From Pseudoroseomonas cervicalis ATCC 49957 (GTDB lineage: Bacteria > Pseudomonadota > Alphaproteobacteria > Acetobacterales > Acetobacteraceae): DNA of 64,000 nucleotides. Below are positions 1 to 7,830 of this stretch, piece by piece. The stretch is from assembly GCF_000164635.1 (NCBI RefSeq), contig NZ_GG770777.1, forward strand, positions 599,130-663,129, written 5' to 3'. The notes below the pieces were generated by a model. The model ran no database searches. It saw only the letters and a program-made list of their open reading frames with translations, and was not told where the DNA came from. Positions within the stretch are counted from its first letter, which is position 1. Every line of letters starts with the position of its first letter. The position numbers and the translations under genes were made by a program.

Positions 1-103
1 CAGAAAAAGAAGATCTTGGCTTTCCCTGCCCCCGCTTCGCACCCTGGGCTTGCCTCGCCCCCCACCCCTTCGCTACGGTGCCCGGCGAGGGTGTGAACAA
101 GAC

Positions 104-2077
104 ATGAACGATCTGTTTGGCGGCCGTGGTGCCAAGGCGCAGGCCGGCGCTTCCTATTCGGCCAAGGATATCGAGGTTCTGGAGGGGCTGGAGCCCGTCC
201 GGCGGCGCCCCGGCATGTATATCGGCGGCACCGACGAGAACGCCCTGCACCATCTGGCGGCCGAGGTCATCGACAACGCGATGGACGAGGCGGTGGCCGG
301 CCATGCCGACCGCATCGAGGTCACGCTGGAGAAGGACAACTGGCTGACCGTCCGCGACAATGGCCGCGGCATCCCGACCGACCCGCACCCGAAATTCCCG
401 AAGCTCTCGGCGCTGGAGGTGATCCTCACCACGCTGCATTCGGGCGGCAAGTTCTCCGGCAAGGCCTATGACACCTCGGGCGGCCTGCACGGCGTCGGCT
501 CCTCGGTCGTCAACGCGCTGTCGGAGCGGCTGGAGGTCGAGGTCGCGCGCGACCGCACTTTGTTCACCCAGGCCTATTCGCGCGGCAAGCCGCTGTCGAA
601 GCTGAAGAACGCGGGCGCCGTGCACAACCGTCGCGGCACCACCATCCGCTTCAAGCCGGACCCCGAGATCTTCGGCACGCAGCCCTTCCTGGCCGCGCGC
701 CTGTTCCGCCTCTGCCGTTCCAAGGCCTATCTGTTCCGTGGCGTGGAGATCCGCTGGTCCTGCGACCCGGCGCTGGTCAAGGACGACACCCCCTCCCAGG
801 CGACGCTGCATTTCCCGGGCGGGCTGTCGGACTTCCTGGCGGCGGCGGTGGAGAACCGCGCCCCCGTCATCCCCGCCCCCTGGGCCGGGGAGAGCACCTT
901 CCCGCAGGGCGCCGGCCGCTGCGAATGGGCGGTGACCTGGCTGGAGCAGGGCGAGGGTTTCCTGCACACCTATGCCAACACCATCCCGACGCCGCAGGGC
1001 GGCACGCATGAGGCCGGGCTGCGCGCCGCGCTGGTCAAGGGCCTGCGCGCCTATGGCGAGCTGAAGAAGGAGAAGCGCGCCGCCGCCATCACCGCCGAGG
1101 ATGTGTTCGGCGGGCTGGCGGGCATGCTCTCGGTCTTCATCCGCGAGCCGCAATTCCAGGGTCAGACCAAGGACAAGCTGACCAGCCCGGAGGCGGCGAA
1201 GCTGGTCGAGCAGGGCCTGCGCGACCATTTCGACCATTGGCTGGCCGGCGACCCGGCCATGGCCGGCAATTTGCTGACCTGGGCGATCGAGCGCGCCGAG
1301 GAGCGGCTGCGCCGGCGCGAGCAGAAGGACACGCCGCGCAAATCGGCGACGCGCCGGCTGCGCCTGCCCGGCAAGCTGGCCGATTGCGCGCGCGAGGCGG
1401 CGGACGGCACCGAGCTGTTCCTGGTCGAGGGCGATTCCGCCGGCGGCTCCGCCAAGCAGGCGCGCGACCGCGAGACCCAGGCGGTGCTGCCGCTGCGTGG
1501 CAAGATCCTGAACGTCGCCTCGGCCAGCGCCGACAAGCTGCGGCAGAACCAGGAGCTGAAGGACCTGATCGAGGCGCTGGGCTGCGGCGCCGGCGACAAG
1601 TTCGACCTCGCCCGGCTGCGCTATGGCCGCGTCGTCATCATGACGGATGCCGATGTCGATGGCGCGCACATCGCGGCCCTGCTGATGACCTTCTTCTACA
1701 AGGAGCTGCCGGAGCTGGTGCGCCAGGGCCGGGTCTATCTGGCGCAGCCGCCGCTCTACCGTTTGGCGACGCCGGGCAAGACGCTCTACGCGATGGACGA
1801 TGCCGAGCGCGAGAAGCTGCTGAAGAAGGCCTTCAAGCCCGGCCAGAAGGTCGAGGTCAGCCGCTTCAAGGGCCTGGGCGAGATGCCGCCGGCCTCGCTG
1901 AAGGAGACCACGATGGACCCGCGCAAGCGGACCCTGCTGCGCGTGGTGCTGCCGCCGGAGGAGCGCGCCCGCACCTCCGAGCTGATCGAGGCGCTGATGG
2001 GCCGCAAGCCCGAGCTGCGCTTCAAGTTCATCCAGGACAATGCCGGCAAGCTGGATCTGGAGGAAGTGGACGCCTGA
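104..2077 (+). CDS. parE: DNA topoisomerase IV subunit B (ParE)
   Basis: ATPase subunit of topoisomerase IV, which decatenates daughter chromosomes with ParC. The 657-residue product has the GHKL ATPase elements EVIDNAMDEA and DNGRGIP, followed by GGLHGVGSSVVNALS. The TOPRIM region shows LVEGDSAGGSAKQARDR and later MTDADVDGAHI, and the C-terminus has the RFKGLGEM motif. Length is normal for alphaproteobacterial ParE. I chose the ATG at 104 because the protein MNDLFGG... matches the family N-terminus; an upstream TTG at 50 would add an unlikely Pro/Arg-rich leader. This is the only clear housekeeping gene in the window and probably marks the chromosomal edge of the accessory region. Confidence 0.97.
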   Translation: MNDLFGGRGAKAQAGASYSAKDIEVLEGLEPVRRRPGMYIGGTDENALHHLAAEVIDNAMDEAVAGHADRIEVTLEKDNWLTVRDNGRGIPTDPHPKFPKLSALEVILTTLHSGGKFSGKAYDTSGGLHGVGSSVVNALSERLEVEVARDRTLFTQAYSRGKPLSKLKNAGAVHNRRGTTIRFKPDPEIFGTQPFLAARLFRLCRSKAYLFRGVEIRWSCDPALVKDDTPSQATLHFPGGLSDFLAAAVENRAPVIPAPWAGESTFPQGAGRCEWAVTWLEQGEGFLHTYANTIPTPQGGTHEAGLRAALVKGLRAYGELKKEKRAAAITAEDVFGGLAGMLSVFIREPQFQGQTKDKLTSPEAAKLVEQGLRDHFDHWLAGDPAMAGNLLTWAIERAEERLRRREQKDTPRKSATRRLRLPGKLADCAREAADGTELFLVEGDSAGGSAKQARDRETQAVLPLRGKILNVASASADKLRQNQELKDLIEALGCGAGDKFDLARLRYGRVVIMTDADVDGAHIAALLMTFFYKELPELVRQGRVYLAQPPLYRLATPGKTLYAMDDAEREKLLKKAFKPGQKVEVSRFKGLGEMPPASLKETTMDPRKRTLLRVVLPPEERARTSELIEALMGRKPELRFKFIQDNAGKLDLEEVDA

Positions 2078-2156
2078 CTATAGGCGCGCACCAAACGGGA
2101 GACTCAGGCACCATTCGGAAGACTCCCAAACTCGCTCCCCTCTGTTTTCTCTGCAT

Positions 2157-2196
2157 TTGCCCCGGCAGGCATGGTCCTCGCCGGGGCATTCCTTTT
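2157..2196 (+). terminator. Rho-independent terminator after parE
   Basis: The 8-bp arms GCCCCGGC (2159-2166) and GCCGGGGC (2180-2187) are perfectly complementary. The loop can extend the stem with AGG/CCT. The hairpin is followed by ATTCCTTTT. It lies 80 nt after the parE stop, so it probably ends that transcript. Confidence 0.75.
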
Positions 2197-2348
2197 ATGG
2201 GCCACGGCTGCCTTCGATCAGGACTTGCGCGGTTTTCCAGCATCCCTGCCGCAACACCACCAACTCGGTGACGGCGAACTCGTTCGGGAGAGGCCGAATG
2301 CCAGCGAATCCTTCGAAACCAAACGTTCGCCCGGACATTCCTTGATGC

Positions 2349-3023
2349 ATGGAACGCCCGGACCTCTGCAGCCCCCTTGAGGAGTTCATTGCTCACCTAG
2401 AGCAATGGCAGGAGGCGGCACAAGATCGATGCCTCGAGCTGAAGAGGGCGCTTGAGAAGGCGCTTCTCGACGCTGAGTTTGGCGACACGGAACCAGGCCA
2501 AGCTGATCGGTGCCGGGGGGAACTGGAGCAGGCCGTCCAGGAGGAAGTCGACGCCACTGAGGCGATACGCTGGTCTTGGCGCCTACACGGCTTCGTTAAC
2601 GGCACGCGGAGTTCGGTAGCACCACCGAGGACGCTGCGCGCCCTGGATGCCATAAGCGGACCGACACCGCTGGCTCCAACAGGCAAGGCCAGGGGCAAGA
2701 CTTCGCGCATTTGCACGATGATAGAGTCGGCACTCCGTCAGCACGGTCCGCTCCATCGGCAGCGACTGCTCGAGATCCTCGTCGCCGACGGGGTGATGGG
2801 CACGGAAACGCGGCCTATCAACCGGCTGGCGTCGATCCTCACGGAGAACCGTCACCTATTCAGTTCGGATGGCCGAGGTACCTACTCCCTCGCAGCCGCC
2901 GGACACACGGAACAGCGCCCGGTCCTGGAACCGACCGGCCTGTCAGGACAGCGGCAGCACGTTGATCCTGCCCCGTCACTCCAACCAGGAGGTGAATGCA
3001 ATGCGTCCACGTGCTCGTTGTAG
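2349..3023 (+). CDS. Hypothetical protein with C-terminal winged-helix-like domain
   Basis: A 224-residue protein of unknown function. The N-terminal 75 residues are highly charged and probably helical (many E, R, L, A). A Pro/Thr-rich linker follows. Residues about 122-182 (TMIESALRQHGPLHRQ, then a loop and LASILTENRHLF with SDGRGTYSL) resemble the winged-helix fold of HARE-HTH-like domains, in which a GRG-Y-L turn forms the wing. A DNA- or RNA-binding role is inferred. No strong ribosome-binding site precedes the ATG, so the start is uncertain. It stands alone between the parE terminator and a long non-coding stretch. Confidence 0.6.
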   Translation: MERPDLCSPLEEFIAHLEQWQEAAQDRCLELKRALEKALLDAEFGDTEPGQADRCRGELEQAVQEEVDATEAIRWSWRLHGFVNGTRSSVAPPRTLRALDAISGPTPLAPTGKARGKTSRICTMIESALRQHGPLHRQRLLEILVADGVMGTETRPINRLASILTENRHLFSSDGRGTYSLAAAGHTEQRPVLEPTGLSGQRQHVDPAPSLQPGGECNASTCSL

Positions 3024-3589
3024 AAGAGCCTCGGGGTGAGCGACACGCCGCAGAGCCGAAAATTGCCGCTCACCTGAACCAAAAAACGTCAGGGACGGCC
3101 GCCACGGATCTGAACATCCGGAGCGCCCGTCCCTGCTGCCAGGTCCTGGAACACCCACAGAATGCCTAAGTGGGAGTTTGGTTGCGCCCGCCCATTATGA
3201 TGCGCAGTATTCCGCCAGCCCGCCTGCGGGGCGGCTCCTAATCGCATTTTCGCCAGCGGGGCGCGACGCGGGTGCAGGTGCCATCCGGACAAAAAGGGTG
3301 GTCGTCGTCAGCGTGCAACCATACTGCCGCCGAGTCGGAGATGCAGGAAGGTGCCCGTGCCTAGCTCCTGCTACATAGGCGTCACTGCTCCCGGCCTATA
3401 GCCTTGGGCCGCGCCGTTTGCGAGACGTACGCTTGGACCCTAGGTCCACGTCCGGGATCTGCGTCTTGGCGCCACCCCGGCCGCCCGTGACACCTTGCTC
3501 CGAACGTGGCGTCCGCCGTGGCAGCGAATCGAAAACCATACGAGCGAACGAACTAGCGCCTTAGCATCCTGATGGCGCTCGAAGGCTTC
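3024..3589. other. Intergenic region without a convincing gene
   Basis: About 570 bases with no open frame that has a credible start, ribosome-binding site or recognisable product. The only clear structure is the leftward-pointing hairpin plus T-run at 3081-3135, listed separately. It would end a minus-strand transcript entering from the right. Confidence 0.6.
3081..3135 (-). terminator. Leftward intrinsic terminator-like hairpin
   Basis: Complementary 9-bp arms CAGGGACGG (3090-3098) and CCGTCCCTG (3127-3135) enclose a 28-nt loop that can fold further. On the minus strand the stem is followed by ACG and six T residues (3086-3081). It could end the transcript of the gene at 3590-3853 or of an unannotated small RNA between 3136 and 3590. 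Confidence 0.5.
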
Positions 3590-3853
3590 TCAGCCCCGGG
3601 AACGGACAGCCGCTCCCCGCCGCTCCCGCCAGAACTCCCAGCCCAGCCAAATGAACCCGGCGATGCCCCCTACCGTGGACGCCGCGCCCACCGCCCACAT
3701 GCCCATCACGACCGCTGCTTTTCCGACAGTGGCCCCGGGATCCACGATGCCCTCGAGCCAGCCTGTGGGCATCGGCTCGCCACCAAAGACCAGCAGCGCG
3801 GCGGCCGGGGCGGTCACGGCCGCCAGCTTCAAGGTGTAGGTTGCCAGGCTCAT
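3590..3853 (-). CDS. Small predicted membrane protein, unknown function
   Basis: About 87 residues from the ATG at 3853, where a purine-rich AGAGAGCGG lies just upstream; an upstream start at 3895 is possible but looks less natural. Two hydrophobic segments are visible, one near the N-terminus (LKLAAVTAPAAALLVFGG) and one after residue 50 (VGAASTVGGIAGFIWLGW), separated by a short Pro/Asp-containing loop. The C-terminus is basic (WRERRGAAVRSRG). It looks like a two-pass inner-membrane protein. No family was recognised. Confidence 0.5.
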   Translation of the reverse strand: MSLATYTLKLAAVTAPAAALLVFGGEPMPTGWLEGIVDPGATVGKAAVVMGMWAVGAASTVGGIAGFIWLGWEFWRERRGAAVRSRG

Positions 3854-3962
3854 TGTCCGCTCTCTGTCTTCGGCACCGATACGTTCGGGCAGCATAGGAG
3901 GTTCATCGGCGCTTGCCAGGGCTCATGGCGCCCGGGCTAGGCTGGCGGCCGGAGGACTGCGG

Positions 3963-4214
3963 ATGCCGTCCTATTCAGTTGATCCGGCCATCCAAGCTGA
4001 GGCCCGCCGACGCGCCTTGGAAGACCTCGACCGTGACCTTGGCTCGGCGGCCGAGTTGCTGGCTGGGCGTGGCTACCATAGCCCCGATAGCAGGCCCTAC
4101 CCCACTCAGGAAGCGATTGCACTGAGGCGAACATCGGCCGTTGAGGGATCGAACAAGCCTATCGTCCGGCCAAGCTTCGAGGGAGACGGACCATCTGCAA
4201 CCTCTACTCCATGA
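3963..4214 (+). CDS. Small hypothetical protein upstream of the SRAP gene
   Basis: An 83-residue frame beginning MPSYSVDPAIQAEARRRALE. A good Shine-Dalgarno sequence (GGAGG) lies 7 nt before the ATG, which is the main reason for calling it. The N-terminal third is an amphipathic helix; the rest is low complexity. Its end overlaps the inferred start of the SRAP gene by about 20 nt, which would fit translational coupling. No family recognised. Confidence 0.45.
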   Translation: MPSYSVDPAIQAEARRRALEDLDRDLGSAAELLAGRGYHSPDSRPYPTQEAIALRRTSAVEGSNKPIVRPSFEGDGPSATSTP

Positions 4215-4837
4215 CCAGCAACCAGCGGGCCATCCTGGAGCTGACCCGGGCCACGAGGGACCGCACCGGAAACCTCCCTCCCCTTCCCGCCATCTATCCC
4301 GACAGCATGGCGCCGGTTGTGCGGCAGGGTGAGAACGGTGAGCGGGAACTGACCATGATGCGCTGGGGCATGCCGGGCCCCGTGCAGTACGGCGGCCACC
4401 CGGTGACCAACATCCGCAACACCCGCAGCCCGCACTGGCGCCGCTGGCTTGGCCCGGCGCAGCGCTGCTTGGTGCCGGTGACGTCCTTCAGCGAGTGGGA
4501 GGACACTAAGCCCAAGAAGACGCCGGTGTGGTTCGCGCTGTCGGAGGAGCGGCCGCTGTTCGCCTTCGCGGGCATTTGGACCACTTGGACCGGCACGCGC
4601 GGGCCGAAGTCGGCTCCGGTCGAGGGCGAGCACGAGCTCTACGGCTTCCTGACCTGCGATCCGAACGAGACGGTCGGTGCCATTCATCCCAAGGCGATGC
4701 CGGTGCTGCTGACCACGCCGGACGAGATGGACACTTGGCTGGAGGCGCCGTGGGAGATCGCCCGCGAGTTGCAGCGCCCGTTGCCGGACGACGACATGCT
4801 CATCGTGGCCAGGGGAGATAGGAGGGATCCGGCATAA
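4193..4837 (+). CDS. SRAP-domain (YedK/HMCES-like) protein with ATC at the start position
   Basis: SRAP proteins protect abasic sites in single-stranded DNA by forming a covalent thiazolidine link through the Cys exposed as residue 1 after Met removal. The match runs through NIRN (after VT), CLVPVTSFSEW, FAFAGIW, FLTCDPNETV, IHPKAMPVLL and LQRPLP, so the Asn, Glu and His catalytic positions are present. The family begins Met-Cys-Asn-Leu-Tyr-Ser; here the DNA reads ATC TGC AAC CTC TAC TCC ATG, preceded by GAGGGAG. No ATG, GTG or TTG lies upstream in frame. Either ATC is used as a rare start, or translation starts at 4211 and loses the catalytic Cys. Confidence 0.88.
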   Translation: MCNLYSMTSNQRAILELTRATRDRTGNLPPLPAIYPDSMAPVVRQGENGERELTMMRWGMPGPVQYGGHPVTNIRNTRSPHWRRWLGPAQRCLVPVTSFSEWEDTKPKKTPVWFALSEERPLFAFAGIWTTWTGTRGPKSAPVEGEHELYGFLTCDPNETVGAIHPKAMPVLLTTPDEMDTWLEAPWEIARELQRPLPDDDMLIVARGDRRDPA

Positions 4838-4873
4838 GGGCGTTCTTAGATGCCCACGGCTTGGGACTCGAGA

Positions 4874-5479
4874 TCAGCGGGGCAGGAACAAACCCTTGAT
4901 GCAGGCGTCATTGCATACCGCAATCTGGGTATGGGATTTCAGATAGAAGCCGCCGTCTGGGTAGGCAGGCTCGCCTTCGGTGAACAGGCCGCGGACTGTA
5001 TCGAAGGGAGCCAGTGCTTCGGTGCCGCGAGGCAGATCATCCTTCTGCTCCAGGATGGAATGGAGGCGGCGGATGACGGCGCAGTCCAGATTGCGAAGCA
5101 GCTTATCGTTGGTGGTGCTGCCCTTAATGTCCTTGTTGCGAGGCAGCGCTAACCCGCTCTTCTCGTGCGAAGCTGCAAGGCTCTCATAAGCGATCTTCAG
5201 CCAGTCAAGGTTCTCGCGGACCAGAAGATCCAGGCAATTGCCCAAGTCAATGACTGCCCCAAGAACGAACGGCTTCTTATAGGCGCCGCGAGCAACCTTC
5301 TCCTCGGCCCACTCGCGTGCGCGCCCGGGATCGCCCTCCCAGAAATAGACGCCTGGGCCAAGCCAGTCGTAATCTCTTTCGCTGCGTAGCAGGCTTACTT
5401 CGCCAGCAAGGGCTTTCCTGCCCACCTCTTCGTCGCAGCCGTGATAGCCGAGAACGAAGGAAGTAGCGTACCGGCTCAA
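4874..5479 (-). CDS. ADP-ribosyltransferase-fold-like protein, candidate toxin
   Basis: A 201-residue protein. Near the N-terminus it has GYHGCD (residues 11-16), then YDWLGPGVYFWE (about 37-48) and a helix REWAEEK. This His-Gly, then Gly-x-Gly-x-Tyr, then Trp-Ala pattern recalls DUF3990 and other ADP-ribosyltransferase-like domains in toxin-antitoxin and effector proteins. The C-terminus carries FDTVRGLFTEG and IAVCNDACIKGLF. The start ATG overlaps the stop of the small gene at 5476-5670 by 4 bases (ATGA), so the two are co-translated. Enzyme activity and toxicity are inference; I recognise the pattern but not a named characterised protein. Confidence 0.7.
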   Translation of the reverse strand: MSRYATSFVLGYHGCDEEVGRKALAGEVSLLRSERDYDWLGPGVYFWEGDPGRAREWAEEKVARGAYKKPFVLGAVIDLGNCLDLLVRENLDWLKIAYESLAASHEKSGLALPRNKDIKGSTTNDKLLRNLDCAVIRRLHSILEQKDDLPRGTEALAPFDTVRGLFTEGEPAYPDGGFYLKSHTQIAVCNDACIKGLFLPR

Positions 5480-5670
5480 CTACGGACCGCGGCTGGCTTC
5501 TTTGCTGACTTCTTCAACGCTGTGCCGCCGTACTCAGGAGCAAGACGGCCATCAGCAAGCCGGATACCCTCGCGAACCAAAGCAGCCCGGGCAACATTAC
5601 GGGTAGTGGTGTTCACCTCAGTGTACCGCTTGGCCATCATCTCGAAGGTCTTGCGCTGGGCTTCCGTCAT
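5476..5670 (-). CDS. Small partner protein, candidate antitoxin
   Basis: A 64-residue protein starting MTEAQRKTFEMMAKRYTEVN and continuing RNVARAALVREGI, then LADGRLAPEYGG and a Lys/Ala-rich tail. It is mostly helical and charged. It is the first gene of a two-gene minus-strand unit, overlapping the start of the ADP-ribosyltransferase-like gene by 4 nt. Gene order (small first, larger enzyme-like second) and tight overlap are typical of toxin-antitoxin pairs, which is the basis of the suggestion. No DNA-binding motif was identified with confidence. Confidence 0.65.
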   Translation of the reverse strand: MTEAQRKTFEMMAKRYTEVNTTTRNVARAALVREGIRLADGRLAPEYGGTALKKSAKKPAAVRS

Positions 5671-5888
5671 CTACCGCTCCTGTCACTCAACAACCTAGTG
5701 CGCCTCGTGGCTGAAAACAACGCTCCCCGTAGCCTATCAGGAGCTTGGTGCCTGCGTGAGACACCTTGCTGGTATAGGGTAAGTCACTGATAAAGTCTTA
5801 CTTTAAGCGCTTTCGAGTCGTTGGACAGCCTCCCGCCACCGCTGATTAAAGGCTTGATACCTCGTCCTCCAAGGCATAGCCTCCCGAT

Positions 5889-6311
5889 ATGTCGAAGCAG
5901 CCCTCCCTCCAGGCCGTCCAGCGCCCCTCTCCGGACTTCACGGATCGCGCCTACTGGGCCGGGACCATCAAGATGGCCTTGAGCCGCTTCTTCGTTCTCC
6001 AGGTCCTCCATGACGGCCCGGCGCACGGCTACGACATCGCCCGGGCGGTCGAGCGGACCACCAATGGCTGCTGCTCGCCGTCCGAGGGCGCCCTTTATCC
6101 AACGCTGCGGGAGTTCGAGCAGGGCGGCTACCTGACCTCCGAAGCCGAGGTCGTCTCCGGCCGCGAACGCAAGGTCTACACGCTGACCGACAAGGGCCGG
6201 GACGCCTTCAAGGTCGGCCTGGATGCCTGGATGGACGCCACGGCGACCCTGACCGAGACCGGCCGCGCCGCCGCCGCCCGCGACCAGGCCACAGGCGCCT
6301 GCCGATGCTGA
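5889..6311 (+). CDS. PadR-family transcriptional regulator with paired cysteines
   Basis: A 140-residue winged-helix repressor-type protein. The PadR core is clear: FVLQVLHDGPAHGYDIARAV, then GALYPTLREFEQGGYL and a wing with GRERKVYTLTDKG. It carries C61-C62 just before the recognition helix and C138/C140 at the very C-terminus. Four cysteines placed like this, in a gene heading an arsenic cluster, suggest it senses As(III) or a related metalloid. That sensing role is inference; the family assignment is firm. It probably controls the downstream flavoprotein, exporter and acetyltransferase genes, which follow on the same strand. Confidence 0.85.
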   Translation: MSKQPSLQAVQRPSPDFTDRAYWAGTIKMALSRFFVLQVLHDGPAHGYDIARAVERTTNGCCSPSEGALYPTLREFEQGGYLTSEAEVVSGRERKVYTLTDKGRDAFKVGLDAWMDATATLTETGRAAAARDQATGACRC

Positions 6312-6366
6312 CCGTTGGGTTGACCGCATACATCGCCCACCGAGGCATATCGAAGGGGACCGACAG

Positions 6367-7830
6367 ATGACCTCCTGCTGCTCCGCCACGCCGCGCCCTC
6401 AGAACAGGGCCTCTGAGGGCCACGCCGCCCTCGAATCGCTACCTGTCGCCATCATAGGTGGCGGTCCGGTCGGCCTCGCCGCCGCGGCGCATTTGCTGGA
6501 GCGTGGCCTCGAGCCGGTCATCCTGGAAGCCGGTCACTCGATCGGCACGGCGCCGCTCGCCTGGGGCCACGTCCCCATGTTCTCCCCCTGGCGCTACAAC
6601 ATCGACCGGGCGGCCCAGGCCCTGCTGGAGCGGCACGGCTGGGCGGCGCCGGACCCCGACGGCTTCCCGACGGGCCGCGAGCTGGTCGGACGCTACCTGG
6701 CGCCGCTTGCCGCGCTTCCGGACATCGCCAGCTGCCTGCGGCTGAGCACGCGCGTCACCGGCGTTGCCCGATGCCGCGTTGGCAAGGTCCGGGACGCCAG
6801 CCGGGAGCAGCAGCCCTTCGAAATCCGGTTCCAGGCCGATGGCCGCGAGGGCCGCCTCCTCGCCCGCGCCGTCATCGTGGCGACGGGCACTTGGGGCAAC
6901 CCGAGCCCGGCGGGTGCGTCCGGCCTGCCTGCCATCGGCGAGCGGGACGCAGCCGACCGTATCCGCCACGGCATGCCAGACGTCCTCGGCGCTGAGCGCG
7001 GCCGCTACGCGGGCAAGCGCGTCCTCGTCGTCGGGTCGGGCCACTCGGCCGTTGGCACCCTCATCGACCTCGCCCGCCTGGCCGAACAGGCGCCGGGCAC
7101 GGCTGTCCTGTGGGCGGCCCGCGGCGCCGACCTGACGCGGGCCTACGGCGGTGGCGCCGCCGACCAGCTGCCGGAGCGCGGCGCCCTCGGCCAACGGCTG
7201 CGGCGCCTCGTGGAGGCCGGTGCCGTCGAGCTGCTCGCGCCCTTCGCGGTGGATGAGGTTCGCCGGGGCACCGGTGGTTCCCTGCAGGTCAAGGGTCTCG
7301 AAGGCAGGACGGTGGCGGCGGACGAGATGGTGGTCGCCACCGGCCTACGGCCCGACCTCGGAATCCTTGGCGAGGTCCGCCTGGACCTGGACCCGGCGCT
7401 GGAGTGCCCGCGCGTGCTGGCGCCGCTGATCGATCCCAACCTGCACTCCTGCGGCACCGTCCGGCCGCACGGCGCCTTCGAGCTCCAGCAGCCGGACAGC
7501 GGGCTTTTCCTTGCCGGGATGGCCAGCTACGGCCGGGCGCCGACCTTCCTGCTGGCCACCGGCCACGAGCAGGTGCGCTCCATCGCCGCCTTCCTGGCGG
7601 GCGACCTCGAGGCGGCGCGCCGGGTCGAGCTCGATCTGCCGGAGACCGGCGTCTGCAGCTCGAGCCGCGTGGTGCCCGGCGCCGCCGACGCGGTGTCCTC
7701 TTGCTGCGCTCCCGCGGCACCCCCGGTCGCCTGCTGCTCCCCGCGGCCGGAGCAGGAGCTGGTCAATGAAACGACGTGCTGCGGGACCGAGACCAAGCGG
7801 GCGACCGCACCGGCGGAGCCCGCCGAATGA
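6367..7830 (+). CDS. arsO: ArsO-like FAD/NAD(P)-dependent oxidoreductase with Cys-rich ends
   Basis: A 487-residue flavoprotein. The FAD Rossmann motif is IIGGGPVGLAAAAHLLERG near residue 31, and a second nucleotide site is VLVVGSGHSAVGTLIDLA near 220. The sequence ATGLRPDLG belongs to the C-terminal FAD motif. Such ArsO-like monooxygenases occur in ars operons, but their substrate is not settled. Unusually, it begins MTSCC and ends with several Cys pairs (SSCCAP, ACCSP, TCCGTE), suggesting thiol binding of As(III) or metals. It ends with an ATGA overlap with the MFS gene, so the two are co-translated. Confidence 0.75.
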   Translation: MTSCCSATPRPQNRASEGHAALESLPVAIIGGGPVGLAAAAHLLERGLEPVILEAGHSIGTAPLAWGHVPMFSPWRYNIDRAAQALLERHGWAAPDPDGFPTGRELVGRYLAPLAALPDIASCLRLSTRVTGVARCRVGKVRDASREQQPFEIRFQADGREGRLLARAVIVATGTWGNPSPAGASGLPAIGERDAADRIRHGMPDVLGAERGRYAGKRVLVVGSGHSAVGTLIDLARLAEQAPGTAVLWAARGADLTRAYGGGAADQLPERGALGQRLRRLVEAGAVELLAPFAVDEVRRGTGGSLQVKGLEGRTVAADEMVVATGLRPDLGILGEVRLDLDPALECPRVLAPLIDPNLHSCGTVRPHGAFELQQPDSGLFLAGMASYGRAPTFLLATGHEQVRSIAAFLAGDLEAARRVELDLPETGVCSSSRVVPGAADAVSSCCAPAAPPVACCSPRPEQELVNETTCCGTETKRATAPAEPAE

